From assembly GCA_943736015.1 (NCBI GenBank), contig OX031070.1, positions 37,440,173-37,504,172 of the forward strand: a stretch of 64,000 nucleotides of DNA, given 5' to 3'. The translations under genes and the position numbers were made by a program. Numbering within the stretch: position 1 is the first letter of the stretch; the number at the start of each line of letters is the position of its first letter. Below the pieces are notes generated by a model. It saw only the letters and a program-made list of their open reading frames with translations. It was not told the origin of the DNA and did no database searches. The stretch is from Tridacna crocea (Eukaryota > Mollusca > Bivalvia > Cardiida > Cardiidae). Shown here one piece after another: positions 10,796 to 21,500 of the stretch.

Positions 10796-10907
10796 GATAA
10801 TTATCATTCACTAAAACAGCATTTTGAAACAGCAATATTTTGGTTATTAATATCGAAATGAAAATTTGATTTTAGTTATCTAGCAGGATAAGGATTAAAA
10901 GAGTTGC

Positions 10908-11400
10908 TTTCATACATGGCATGCAACACGCGAAAAATGGCATTCGGACAATTGCGTAAAATGCCGTCTCGGATCAGCCTGCGCAGGCTAATCCAAAACG
11001 ACACTTTCCGTTTTTATGTAATTTTCTGTTTTGCACAAGTCTACTGTATCACAAAATCTAATGAAGTCTTAACTCTTTACCACACGAGAAAATTTTAGAC
11101 TGGTCCAAATTGAAAGCATTTGCAGACGACAAAATAAAGGTGACTGAAAAATTGAAATTTGTTTAGTGAAGGGTAGAAAACACTGTGGGAAAAGGAGAAA
11201 ATGCTGGTTACCAGCATTTTCTCCTTTTCCCACAGTGTTTTCAAAAGGCTTCTTTCTCAGGGGCGTCAAAAGTAGGGATTGTGTGGTAATGGGTTAAAGT
11301 GCTGTCTCGGCTTAGCCTGCGCGAATTTCGGAGGCTGATCCGAGACAACACTTTACGCAAATGTCCGAATGCCACTTTTCACGTGTTGTAAGCCAAATGG
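10908..11400. repeat. Foldback-2 copy split by MITE-A
   Basis: Left part 10908-11068 and right part 11298-11400 join to match the intact copy at 18764-19030 (ends tgcaacacgcgaaaa, inner gcgtaaagtg). The break is exactly at the TTAA ends of the MITE at 11069-11297. Confidence 0.8.
11069..11297 (-). repeat. MITE-A copy inside foldback-2
   Basis: TTAA at both ends; perfect palindrome around ggttaccag. Confidence 0.9.
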
Positions 11401-11827
11401 TATTGTATTTACTTGATTTGTATGATATATTACGGAGGTCGCATTAAACCTCGTTTTGCCAGAAGTCGAAGGATATTGTGGCTAAAAAGAAAAAATCAGA
11501 GACTCTTAATAACCACGTGAAAACATTTTGAGAAGCAACAACGTTTTAAGTCACGAGAAATGTTTTTTTTTTCCATTTTGCACGATGTTTTCTCAGTTCC
11601 ATAAAACTTTAAAATCCATAGCAGGTTTTTTAAACTTTAACTCTAGACTGAAAAAAAAAAGAAAATAATCTGAAAATGGAAAAAAAAAAATTGTAAGTTA
11701 GAAAGGTAATTAGATCGCTGCTTAATGTCAAAAAATGTCCCATAATTAACTCCCATTTGATTTCCAAAAGGATTCAAATTTCAATAATTATGTCAAAATT
11801 CTTGTAGTATAGTGTTCTTATCCCTTT

Positions 11828-11967
11828 AGGCCTATACCAAACGACAATATTTTACACTGGTCCAGTTTAAAAGCACTTGCAGACGACAAAATTTATATAG
11901 CACAAATGATAGGATTTTAATCAGATAGTCTAGAAAACACTGTGGGAAAAAGAAGAAACACTGGTTA
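11828..11967 (-). repeat. Truncated MITE-A
   Basis: R arm and the start of the palindrome; cut at the TTAA where the next copy begins, as if the later copy inserted in it. Confidence 0.7.
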
Positions 11968-12193
11968 ACCCATTACCACACAATCCCTACTTTTGACGCC
12001 CCTGAGAAAGACGTCTTTAGAAAACATTGTGGGAAAAGGAGAAAATGCTGGTAACCAGCATTTTCTCCTTTTCCCACAATGTTTTCTACCCTTCACAAAA
12101 CAAATTTCAAATTTTCAGTCACTTTTATTTTGTCGTCTGCAAATGCTTTCAATTTGGACCAGTCTAAAATATTGTCGTTTGGTAATGAGTTAA
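11965..12193 (+). repeat. MITE-A copy
   Basis: TTAA at 11965-11968 and 12190-12193; among the best preserved copies. Confidence 0.9.
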
Positions 12194-12218
12194 AATGCAG
12201 GATTGCATGGTAAAAGGA

Positions 12219-12424
12219 TTGACCATTTACCAGATAACAAAATTGTGGTCTTGTCTAAATTCAAAGCATTTGCAGACGACAAAATGTATATGACACAAAT
12301 GATGGGATATGATGATTGGCTAATCTGGAAAACATTGTGGGAAAAGGAGAAAATGCTGGTTACCATCATTTTCTCCTTTTCGGACAATGCTTTCAAAAGA
12401 CTTCCTTCTCAGGATCGTTAAAAC
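12219..12424 (-). repeat. MITE-A copy, ends worn
   Basis: Palindrome with several mismatches (ttaccatcatt, tttcggac); last TTAA near 12419. Confidence 0.7.
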
Positions 12425-12439
12425 GTGTAGAGGGTATAT

Positions 12440-12615
12440 CCTTCAATATTGAACAACAAAATTTTGGTCATGTCAAAATTCAAAGGATTTGCAGACGACA
12501 AACGTGGCTCAAATGGTGGGGTGTGACCTTGAAACCTTAAAAGGATAGAAAACATTGTGGGCGAGTGAAAAGATGCTGGTTACCAGTATCTTCTCTTTTT
12601 CCCACAATGTTTTTG
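12440..12615 (-). repeat. MITE-A copy, truncated
   Basis: R arm complete, palindrome worn (gcgagtgaaaagatgctgg). Confidence 0.65.
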
Positions 12616-12700
12616 TCTTTTTACATTTACGAAAAATAAACACGAGTGGATTGCTCTGTGAAAAGGGGCTAAGTGTATGTGCAAAAAGTATCAATAAATT

Positions 12701-12701
<1 letters not shown>

Positions 12702-12757
<56 letters not shown>
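12702..12757. repeat. (TC)n microsatellite
   Basis: About 27 TC units, ending in gtgtgt. Confidence 0.9.
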
Positions 12758-12761
<4 letters not shown>

Positions 12762-12991
12762 TTCTCTGTCTACACTAATTTAAGTCGTAAATGAATGCAT
12801 AACCTAAAATTTAAATATATGTAATTCCCCCACCCCGTTTTTATCTTAACAAATGCAGCTCGTAAGACAATTACTGCATTTTTTTTTTTTTCAAACATTA
12901 TTTATTATTTTATCTAAAAATCTGCACTAATCTTTTCTTCTACAAAAAATTATCCTCAAAGATAATTATTGCATAACTTACCATTTCAGTG

Positions 12992-12995
<4 letters not shown>

Positions 12996-13028
<33 letters not shown>
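12996..13028. repeat. (TC)n microsatellite
   Basis: About 16 TC units. Confidence 0.9.
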
Positions 13029-13029
<1 letters not shown>

Positions 13030-13539
13030 TTTTAATTTGTATTTTATCTGAAGTTTTACAATAACATGAATACACAAATATACCCTATGAACAATAAATG
13101 CATAACTTACCGTTTTAACTAAGTCCTCTTTTAACATTATTATTTTCATCTAATGCCAAAACACAGGCTTTGATAGACCCATCTCCACATGACTACAGCT
13201 TATGAAATAATAAGATAAATAAATAAAATGATCTTTATAAAAACGTCGGATTACCGTTAAAACTAAATTAGATAAGCCTATACTATGAGCCGATAAGTAT
13301 GTGCGACTTCCCTCAAAAGTGAAGACGCTTCAGTTACTAGATAAAATATGTGTTTAGTTTTCGATTATTCGCCCCTTTTATATAAGTATCTAGTATACGC
13401 TTCACCCATTTAAAAAAAAATGCAGTATTCATCAGTTTGAAAATAAATATGGGAAAAGGAGTGATTGGTTTTGATAAACTACTACTGTCTTTTTCCTTTC
13501 AGATGAAAAACACTAATTGATCAGTCGGTCGGTCTATCG

Positions 13540-14075
13540 ATCTTGATTGATTGATTGATTGTTGCGATTGATTGATTGGGTGGTCGATTGATTAATTATA
13601 TCATTGATTGATTGATTGATTGATGTTTTACGCCGCCATGAACATACATTGTAATTTCAGTTATAACCAGGCGACAACTCAAGTATTTAATCAACTCTTT
13701 ACCACACAAGAAAATTTTAGACTGGTCCAAATTGAAAGCATTTGCAGACGACAAAGTAAAGGTGACTGAAAATTGAAATTTTTTCTAGAAAGGGTAGAAA
13801 ACACTGTGGGAAAAGGAGAAAATGCTGGTTACCAGCATTTTCTCCTTTTCCCATAGTGTTTTCAAAAGGCTTCTTTCTCAGGGGCGTCAAAAGTAGAGAT
13901 TGTGTGGTAATGGGTTAAACTTTATGTTTCAACAGTATTAGGCTAGGGATCATAAGTCTCTTGCCCAGAGACACTTCCACGAACATTTCAGTGTTTCCGG
14001 TGATGCTCGAACCCGAGGTCTTCACGTAACACGTTCCGCACTTTACCGCTGAGCAGTACAGAAGCACGTTAAGCC
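13540..14075 (-). mobile_element. SINE family A, split by a MITE-A
   Basis: (GATT)n tail at 13541-13624 on the plus strand, body, and a tRNA-like head at about 14010-14070 (minus: ctcagcggtaaagtgcgg and ggttcgagcatc). The MITE at 13691-13918 interrupts the body. Confidence 0.7.
13691..13918 (-). repeat. MITE-A copy inside a SINE
   Basis: Right TTAA at 13915-13918; left end reads TCAA with a TTAA four bases further out. Confidence 0.85.
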
Positions 14076-14160
14076 CTTGAAATACCGTGGCGGGACTAGA
14101 GGTCAAGTAGCATTGTTTTTCCTTTTGTTTACACCCCTCGCTCCGGGTAACAAGGCTCGA

Positions 14161-14383
14161 TTAACCCATTACCACACAATCCCTACTTTTGACGACTCCG
14201 AGAAAGGAGCCTTTAGAAAACAATGTGGAAAGAAGCCTGGTAACCAGCATTTTCTCCTTTTCACACAATGTTTTCTACTCTTCACAAAACAAGTTTCAAA
14301 CTTTTCAGTCACTTTTATTTTGTCGTCCACAAATGCTTCCGATTTGGACAAACCTAAAATTTTGTCGTTTGGTAATGAGTTAC
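14161..14383 (+). repeat. MITE-A copy
   Basis: TTAA at 14161-14164, right end TTAC. The left half of the palindrome is shortened (gtggaaagaagcctggtaacc). Confidence 0.85.
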
Positions 14384-14404
14384 AAAATCGTGGACCAATG
14401 TTCT

Positions 14405-14500
14405 GTTAAAAGGGGTTTTAAGGCATCAGCAAAAAGGTATCGACCCATGTCAGCCTGCGAGGTCCGCACAAAACACATGTAATAGACCGAATGGTGTTTA
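14405..14500 (+). repeat. Foldback-1 fragment
   Basis: ggggttttaaggcatcagc and cgacccatgtcagcctgcg, then lost. Confidence 0.5.
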
Positions 14501-14905
14501 AAATCGCTTTCAACATTATGTCAGTCATATCATGACGACAGCCAACATATTCATGTACATGTATATTCTGGGTTTTTCACCAGTCCTGGGCTTGAGCTCT
14601 GAGTGCCGCTCTTAAGTGTTTTACAGTTGTCTGCCCATGTCATATTCTTCGAAGATTCGACCTGTCTTATATGACGCATCACTCTTCCAGATATTGGGGG
14701 AGATTTTAGTAATACGCGATATAAAGTAGAAATGGAAATATTGCTTTTATCAATACGTTTGAGGAAAAATCAGACCTGTTTTAGCTCCAGATTTCTCTAG
14801 AAAAGTAGTCCGGTTTTGTACCCATGTTGCCCAAACTAGACAGATGGTACAGATCCAAGATCACGCTGCATGTTCTGTGCAGTCTGATCTTAATCTATGC
14901 CGCCC
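14500..14905 (+). repeat. Dispersed repeat body (as at 8583) ending in a hairpin repeat
   Basis: Matches 10200-10500 over catattcttcgaagattcga and tcaatacgtttgaggaaaaa. Ends with the agatca/tgatct hairpin at 14850-14905. Confidence 0.55.
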
Positions 14906-15354
14906 GGAAAAGTATTTTTTTTCCGCTTTAAGCGCCGAACAATTATGATTAACAACCACCCTCCGAAAATAAAAACGAAGAAGAACCCGCAAGGTTGACC
15001 TAACATAAGGGTGGTGTAGCGTTGCGTATTTTGTTTTACAAAATGGCGTTAATAGTTTTATTGGACAAAAGCATTTTTGCAAGCAAATTAGACGGTTTAA
15101 CGAGTCTATGTTATAGAACGAGGTAATAAGTTTTTGTTGGGAATTATCAGACACAATAGAAGTATTGGGTAATTCATGTATTATTATAATATTTTTTGTA
15201 TACTTGATGGTCTTTTCTCACACTGCTATCCGCTACTTCACCTTTTTGTTATTTTTGTTTTAACAAGCTTGGTGGAAATGTGAATGCAAGGCTTAGTGGC
15301 TTAGTCTTGTCTGTCTGTCCGTCCATCCAACCCTCTGTCTCTCCGTTCGACCGT

Positions 15355-15862
15355 CTATCTCCCCGTGGGGTCCCGGGGGGGTTTTACTTTATAGAATAGG
15401 ACCTCGGCCTTTCTCTATGGCATGTCATAGAAGGCGACTAAAATTAGAGACAAACGGCTGCTTTCCTCGTAATTCGTAGGATTGCAGCAGGCTGGGTAGT
15501 TCTTATTCCAAATCCTATATTTTTTTTCTTGATGTAAATAGGGTTTGGAATGGGAATCAGTTGGCCTGTGGGACCCCGTGTGGTTTAATCGGGGGTATAA
15601 GAATAAACCACTGCAGTCCCGCGATCGTCACATCTGCCATTTCATCTGGCGGAACAAAAGTGACAGCATGCATGTCGTAAAAGGCGACAAAAGGGGCATC
15701 ATTTTGTGTTTCATCCATTCCTCATTTATCATGTTTGTCTTATGTTGTTGCACATGTATGTTATTTTCACCTCGCATTATTGTTTACTAAGTAAGTGCGC
15801 CCAATATGACCTAAGTTGTCGACGGGCCATAAAACACTATTCATTCATTCATTCATTCGACC
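15355..15862 (+). mobile_element. Non-LTR-type retroposon with (ATTC)n tail
   Basis: From ccgtggggtcccg through gcggaacaaaagtgacagc to tgtcgacgggccataaaac and (ATTC)5. It matches the copy at 41103-41598 (opposite strand) over its whole length at high identity. I see no A/B box and no protein, so it is a SINE-sized element or LINE tail of unknown partner. Confidence 0.7.
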
Positions 15863-16137
15863 GTCTATCTGTTCGTCCGTATGTCCTCTCTCTCTGTGTC
15901 TGTCTCTTAGCTTTGTTACGAGGGATAGTGCAGTATATGGGACGAAAACCCATCCCAAGTTACGCCTAGTTCGCTTCACGTACTCGGTGTACGGTACCGT
16001 CACAAGGGCCCTCGGTTTAACGTATAAGACTATAAGTACTCTTAGATGGCCGAGTTATGTGGCTGATGACATTTCGTTATCATCAATGATTATTGCCTTC
16101 TATTGCCTAACACTAAAAGACAATTTGTCCAACTCTA

Positions 16138-16370
16138 TTAACCCTTTCCCAAACGACAAACTTTTGAACTAGACCAAATTGAAAGCATTTGCAGACGACA
16201 ATTCAACTCTTGCTGAAAAGATGATTTCTGTCTATCATAGGCTAGAAAACATTGTGAGAAAAGGAGAAAATGCTGGTTACCAGCATTTTCTCCTTTTCCC
16301 ACAATGTTTTTAAAAGTCGGGCTACTATTCCAGACCCGTAAAAACCAGGGATTGTTTGGGAAAGGATTAA
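16138..16370 (-). repeat. MITE-A copy, subfamily 3
   Basis: TTAA at 16138-16141 and 16367-16370. Near-identical to 22303-22531. Confidence 0.9.
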
Positions 16371-16824
16371 CTGTCATACTCTTATCGTTTATATTATGAG
16401 GTTTTTAAACATGGTTGGAAACAATAATTTTTTCAATTCAAAATGTTTCTAAACTAGGATGGAAATGGTCGACGGTAATACATTTTCTACATATATCCAA
16501 TACATGGAGTGGAATGCAACAAACGGATAAATATGTAATAGAGTAAGAAAGGTTGACACTTTGGAAAAGGGCATTTTGGATCTGGAAATGTGACATACAG
16601 AGTTAAAACTTATATTAAACAGAATTTATTATCTTTCAACACTGATGAAAAATAAAACAGAAAATATATGATAAAATAATAAAATGATATGTGTTGCAGT
16701 GACATATCACAGTAATAATAAATTAAAATTGGATAATATTTTGTGAGCCAATTCAAAACTCAAAAGAAAAAACCAAGTTATAACATCAGCAAAAAGATAT
16801 AAACTGAGCTATGTCCATCACAAA

Positions 16825-16998
16825 GGGGTTAAATCCATCTGCAAAAAGTATAGACCCAGATCAGCTTGCACAGTCCACACAGGCTGACACGGGTCAAAAC
16901 TTTTTTTTTACTATTAGTCAGCTTTTTGCATGTCAATGGACCATTCTACAACAAGGGTCATTCATTTGCTAGACAAGATGAATTTTACGGACCCATGA
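16825..16998 (+). repeat. Foldback-1 copy, cut by MITE-A
   Basis: ggggttaaatccatctgc through the GC-rich hairpin; stops where the next MITE begins. Confidence 0.55.
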
Positions 16999-17228
16999 TT
17001 ATCCCTTTGCCACACAATGATAACTTTTGACTACCCTGCAGAAGACGCCTGTTGAAAACATTGTGGGAAAAGGAGAAAATGCTGGTAACCAGCATTTTCT
17101 CCTTTTCCAACAATGTTTTTTACCCTATCAAAGAAAAATTGGCACCAATGGAGCCACTATGAAATTGTCATCTGAAAATGCGTTCAATTTGGAGAGATCT
17201 AAAATGTTGCCGTTTGGTATGGGATTAA
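16999..17228 (+). repeat. MITE-A copy
   Basis: TTAT left, TTAA right (17225-17228). Right arm of the variant type that contains gagccactatgaaattgtc. Confidence 0.85.
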
Positions 17229-17568
17229 ATAATCAAATTGAAAATTTTCACATCCCTGGATGGTTACCTAGCTAACTGGTATGTGTTCCCTTTTTGACAG
17301 TTAACAACTGGTCCAAACTTGAAGTAGATATCATCTGTTATGACAAGAATCTTATAAAATGTCAAAGTTTTGCACAAAGATGACGTAGATAACATCACAG
17401 ACGATGTCGACGATGATGATGACAACAGGGTTTACGACAATACCATGATGTTTTCTTTGAAAACAGCCAGGCAAATAAACAATAAAACTTTGGCAGAATA
17501 AAAAATCTAACTACCTGAAATACACTGATATGTTTTGTCTAGCATAATTTTTATTAGCGAAATAAAAC

Positions 17569-17801
17569 TTAACTCTTTTCCAAACAACAAAATTTTGGAC
17601 TTGTCAAAATTCAAAGCATTCACAGATGACAAAGTAAACATGACTTAAAGAAATAAAATTTGTTTAGGGAAGGGAAGAAAACATTGTGGGAAAAGGAGAA
17701 AATGCTGGTTACCAGCATTTTCTCCTTTTCCCACAATGTTTTCAAAAGGCTTTTTCTTTGGGGGGGTCGTCAAAAGTTGTGAATGTGTGGTAAAGGGTTA
17801 A
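17569..17801 (-). repeat. MITE-A copy
   Basis: TTAA at 17569-17572 and 17798-17801; perfect palindrome. Confidence 0.9.
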
Positions 17802-17840
17802 CTATATGATGCCCTGGAATAGGAGAATTGGACAAAATAC

Positions 17841-17990
17841 TTTAGCCATGCTCTGTGAAAAGTCAGTTCAGTGTATCTGCAAAAAGTATCAACCCAAGTC
17901 AGCCTGCACGGTCTGACGTGTAATGATACTTTTTGCTTTTGGTAAATTTCTAAATATATATCACTGCAAGTCCCCTAACTACCATATTCC
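17841..17990 (+). repeat. Foldback-1 copy, partial
   Basis: ccatgctctgtgaaaag start and both arms of the cagcctgcac hairpin. Confidence 0.6.
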
Positions 17991-18010
17991 AGATTATGTC
18001 CCGAGTGAAA

Positions 18011-18197
18011 TTAACCCTTTCCTAAACAACAAAATTTCAGGCTAGTCCAAATTGAAAGTACTTGCAGACAACAAAATAGACATAATTCAAAAATTGAAAT
18101 TTGTTTTTGGCAGGGTAGAAAACATTGTTGGAAAATGAGAAAATGCTGGTTACCACCATTATAACCAGAATTTGTTCCCTTTCCGCAATGTTTTTAA
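18011..18197 (-). repeat. MITE-A copy, truncated, left of a pair
   Basis: TTAA at 18011-18014; ends at the TTAA (18194-18197) that starts the next copy; right palindrome arm rearranged. Confidence 0.75.
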
Positions 18198-18414
18198 TCC
18201 ATTACTACACAATGACGACTTTTAACACCCCTGAGGAAGAAGCTTGTTGAAAACATTATGGGAAAAGGAGAAAATGCTTGTAACTAGAATTTTCTCCTTT
18301 TCCCACAAAGTTTTCTACCTTATCAAAGCAAAATTGCATCACATGAGCCACTCTGAAATTGTCGTCTGCAAATGCTTTCAATTTGGATAGGTCTAAAATT
18401 TTCCTGTGTGTTAA
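18194..18414 (+). repeat. MITE-A copy in the TBC gene 3' flank
   Basis: TTAA at 18194-18197 and 18411-18414. About 105 bp past the stop of the minus-strand TBC gene, so it may be in the 3' UTR. No canonical AATAAA was seen between stop and element. Confidence 0.8.
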
Positions 18415-18519
18415 TTGTTTAAAAGACTTCTATCTGAGGTTCTTGAAACCAGAGATTATTTGTAAAGAGTCAATATATCTGATTTTTATCATTTGTCAGC
18501 CCAGGTCTCTTATCACAGG

Positions 18520-21500
18520 TCAAGCCCTGTTCTGTTTCAGCTCCTCAGCTCTCCTCTCCTCTCGCCATTGTTGAATGATATTCATCATCCTATCACTCTT
18601 CTCCTGCTGTTCTGCTGGCGGCATGCGATCAAACTCTCCTGGCTCAAACTTGCGACCAAACAGCTCAATCTATGAATATAAACCAGAAAAAAAGCCCTTG
18701 AAATTTTGCATAGACTGGTAGCCAGCATTTCCTCATTTTCCCTCCATGTTTTCTATTCTTTCATATGGAGTGCAACACGCGAAAAGGGTCATTCGGACAT
18801 TTGCGTAAAGTGTCGTCTCTGATCAGGGTGTGCAGTCCGCACAGGCTAATCCGAAACGACACTTTCCGATTTTATGTGATTTTCTGTTTTACACAAGTCT
18901 ACTGTAGCACAAAATCTAATGTAGTCGTAAAGTGCCGTCACGGATTAGCCTGCGCGGACTGCGCAGGCTAATCCGGGACGACACTTTACGCAAATGTCCG
19001 AATGCCCCTTTTCGCGTGTTGCACTCCATATACAAAACCATTATTTGACTCATAATTAACCCTTTCCTACACAATCCCTGGTTTTCACGATCCTGAGATA
19101 GAAGCCTTTTGAAAACATTGTGGGAAAATGAGAAAATGCTGGTAACCAGTTTTCTCCTTTTCCCCTGCTGGAAACAAATTTCAATTTTAGAGTTACGTTT
19201 ATTTTGTGGTCTGCAAGTGCTTTCAATTTGGACCAGTCTAAAATTTTGTCATTTGGTAAAGGGTTAATTTGCTATCTGCAAATGGTTTCAATCAACTCCA
19301 CCATGGCCTGTCCCAAGCCCAAGATAAGAAAGGCAGAGGGCTCTGTACAAGATTACCTAGCAATTCGTCTGTTTTGAAACAAGCTGTAGTTACGAGGTTT
19401 TTGAAGTAAACTGACAATTTTAGGTAAACAAAGAAAATACTGCAGAAACTGGTACTAGAGAAAAAGAGGCAAAGAAAGGAAGAAAAGAAGTAGTTCAAGG
19501 TAAAACTCTGTGAAGAGATAAAATAAATCACCTGGGCCTGTTTGATATCCCTGATATTTTGATGCAGATATCCCTCTGTTTTCCTGTCCAGTATATCTTT
19601 TTCTGCACCATCAGCGTGAGCAACTGAAAATAAAAGAGCCATGCTTTGTGAAAAAAGGGGTTTAACTCATTAACGTACGACAAAATTTTAGGTTTGTCCA
19701 AATCGAAAGCATTTGCAGACGACAAAACAAATGTGACTGAAAATTTGGAATTTGTTTGGTGAAGGGCAGAAAACATTGTGGAAAAAGGAGAAAATGCTGG
19801 TTACCAAGTTTTCTAAAGGCATCTTTCTCAGGGTTGTCAAAAGTAGGGATTGTGTGGTAATGGGTTAATGTATTTATAAAGAAGAGGGCCAAGATGGCCC
19901 TGGATCGCTTATCTGAATTTTTGAGAGAACCATAGCTATTTTTTTTCCGAGGTATTGAAACACTTGAAACAAAATTATTATTTTGCCAAGGAATTTTCAA
20001 AAGGTCACCTGTTTCTTAATTTCCGTATAGTGCAAGTAGCCCCAATTCCCCAGAGCCATGTTTCTTGACGCAAACAAGTTTTGAAAAGAGTCATTCAAGG
20101 AACATTTCTGTAAAATTGTTTTTAAATCTGACCAGCCGTTTCAGAGAAGAAGAATTTTCAAGAATTTCATCATGTCCATATAGTGTAAGTAGCCCCCATT
20201 CACCAGAGCCATGTTTCTTGACCTGTCAAAATTTTGCAAACAGTATTTGAAAAGCGTCATTCAAGGAACATTTCTATGAAATTATTTTAAAATCTGACCA
20301 GCAGTTTCAGAGAAGAAGAATTTTCAAGAATTTCTTCATGTCCGTATAATGCAAGTAGCCCCCATTCACCAGAGCTGTGTTTCTTGACGAATCAGAATTT
20401 CACGAACAATTTTTGAAAACAGTCACCCAAGGAACATCTCTGTGAAATTATTTCAAAATCTGATCTGCCATTCCAGAGAAGAAGAATTTTCAAAAATTTC
20501 TTCATTTCCCTCTAGTGCAAGTAGCCCCCATTCACCAGAGCCATGTTTCTTGACAAATCAAAATTTCCCAAACAATTTTTGAAAAGGGTCACCCAAGGAA
20601 CATCTCTGTGAAATTATTTCAAAATCTGACCTGTGGTTTCAGAGAAGAAGAATTTTTAAGAATTTCTTCATTTCTGTATAGTGCAAGTAGCCCCCACTCA
20701 CCAGAGCCATGTTTCTTGATGGATCAAAATTTTGCAAACAAATTTTGAAAAGGGTCTCCCAAAGAACATCTCTGTGAAATTATTTTAAAATCTGGCCAGC
20801 GGTTTCAGAGAAGAAGATTTTTAAAGAATTTGCTAAAAAATTCCATTTGGTTGCCATGGCAACCACAGTTTTTGACAGAATCAAATTCTGTGAATACTTT
20901 TTAAAGAGGACCTCCCAAGGAACATTCCAGCCAAGTTTGGTCCAAATTGGCCCAACGGTTTAGGAGGAGTTGATGTTTAAAGAATTGTTGACAACGGACG
21001 GCGCATGAGGGACAATGCACGACGGACGACCGACACCAGGTGATCCTAAAAGCTCCCCTTGAGCACGTTGTGCTCAGGTGAGCTAAAAAGTATAGACCAA
21101 TGTCAGTCTGCACAGTCCACCCAGGTTAACACTGGTTAAAACTTCTTGCTATTGGACAATTTTATGATTGTCAAGGGACCAGTTTACCTCATAACTTAGT
21201 TGGTTGTCAAACAAACGAATTTTCATGGACCCATAATACATGTGATGACTTGATTGAAGAAACAGATTTCTTACTGCTTTTGAAATTAACAAAATAAATC
21301 AAGAAATTTAATGAAAATACTGTTAAGTGACGGGAAATTGAGTTAACAATATCAAAAAGGTTATTGCACTTGTGCATGGGAATATATTGTAATGAACTTG
21401 TTCTTTTGGCATAGTTGCCCTCACAAGCTCAGGCAACTGTACCTAAAGAGCTTGTTTAACCCTTTACCACATGATCCTGACTTTTTACATCCCTGTCAAA

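Noticed and set aside
11993..12193. Many open frames of 60-110 codons with the shared peptide [21 protein letters not shown]
   Set aside because: This is the translation of the MITE-A palindrome and recurs in all copies on both strands; not a protein family.
15545..16172. Plus-strand frames of 81-118 codons
   Set aside because: They lie in the retroposon and its (ATTC)n tail; low complexity.
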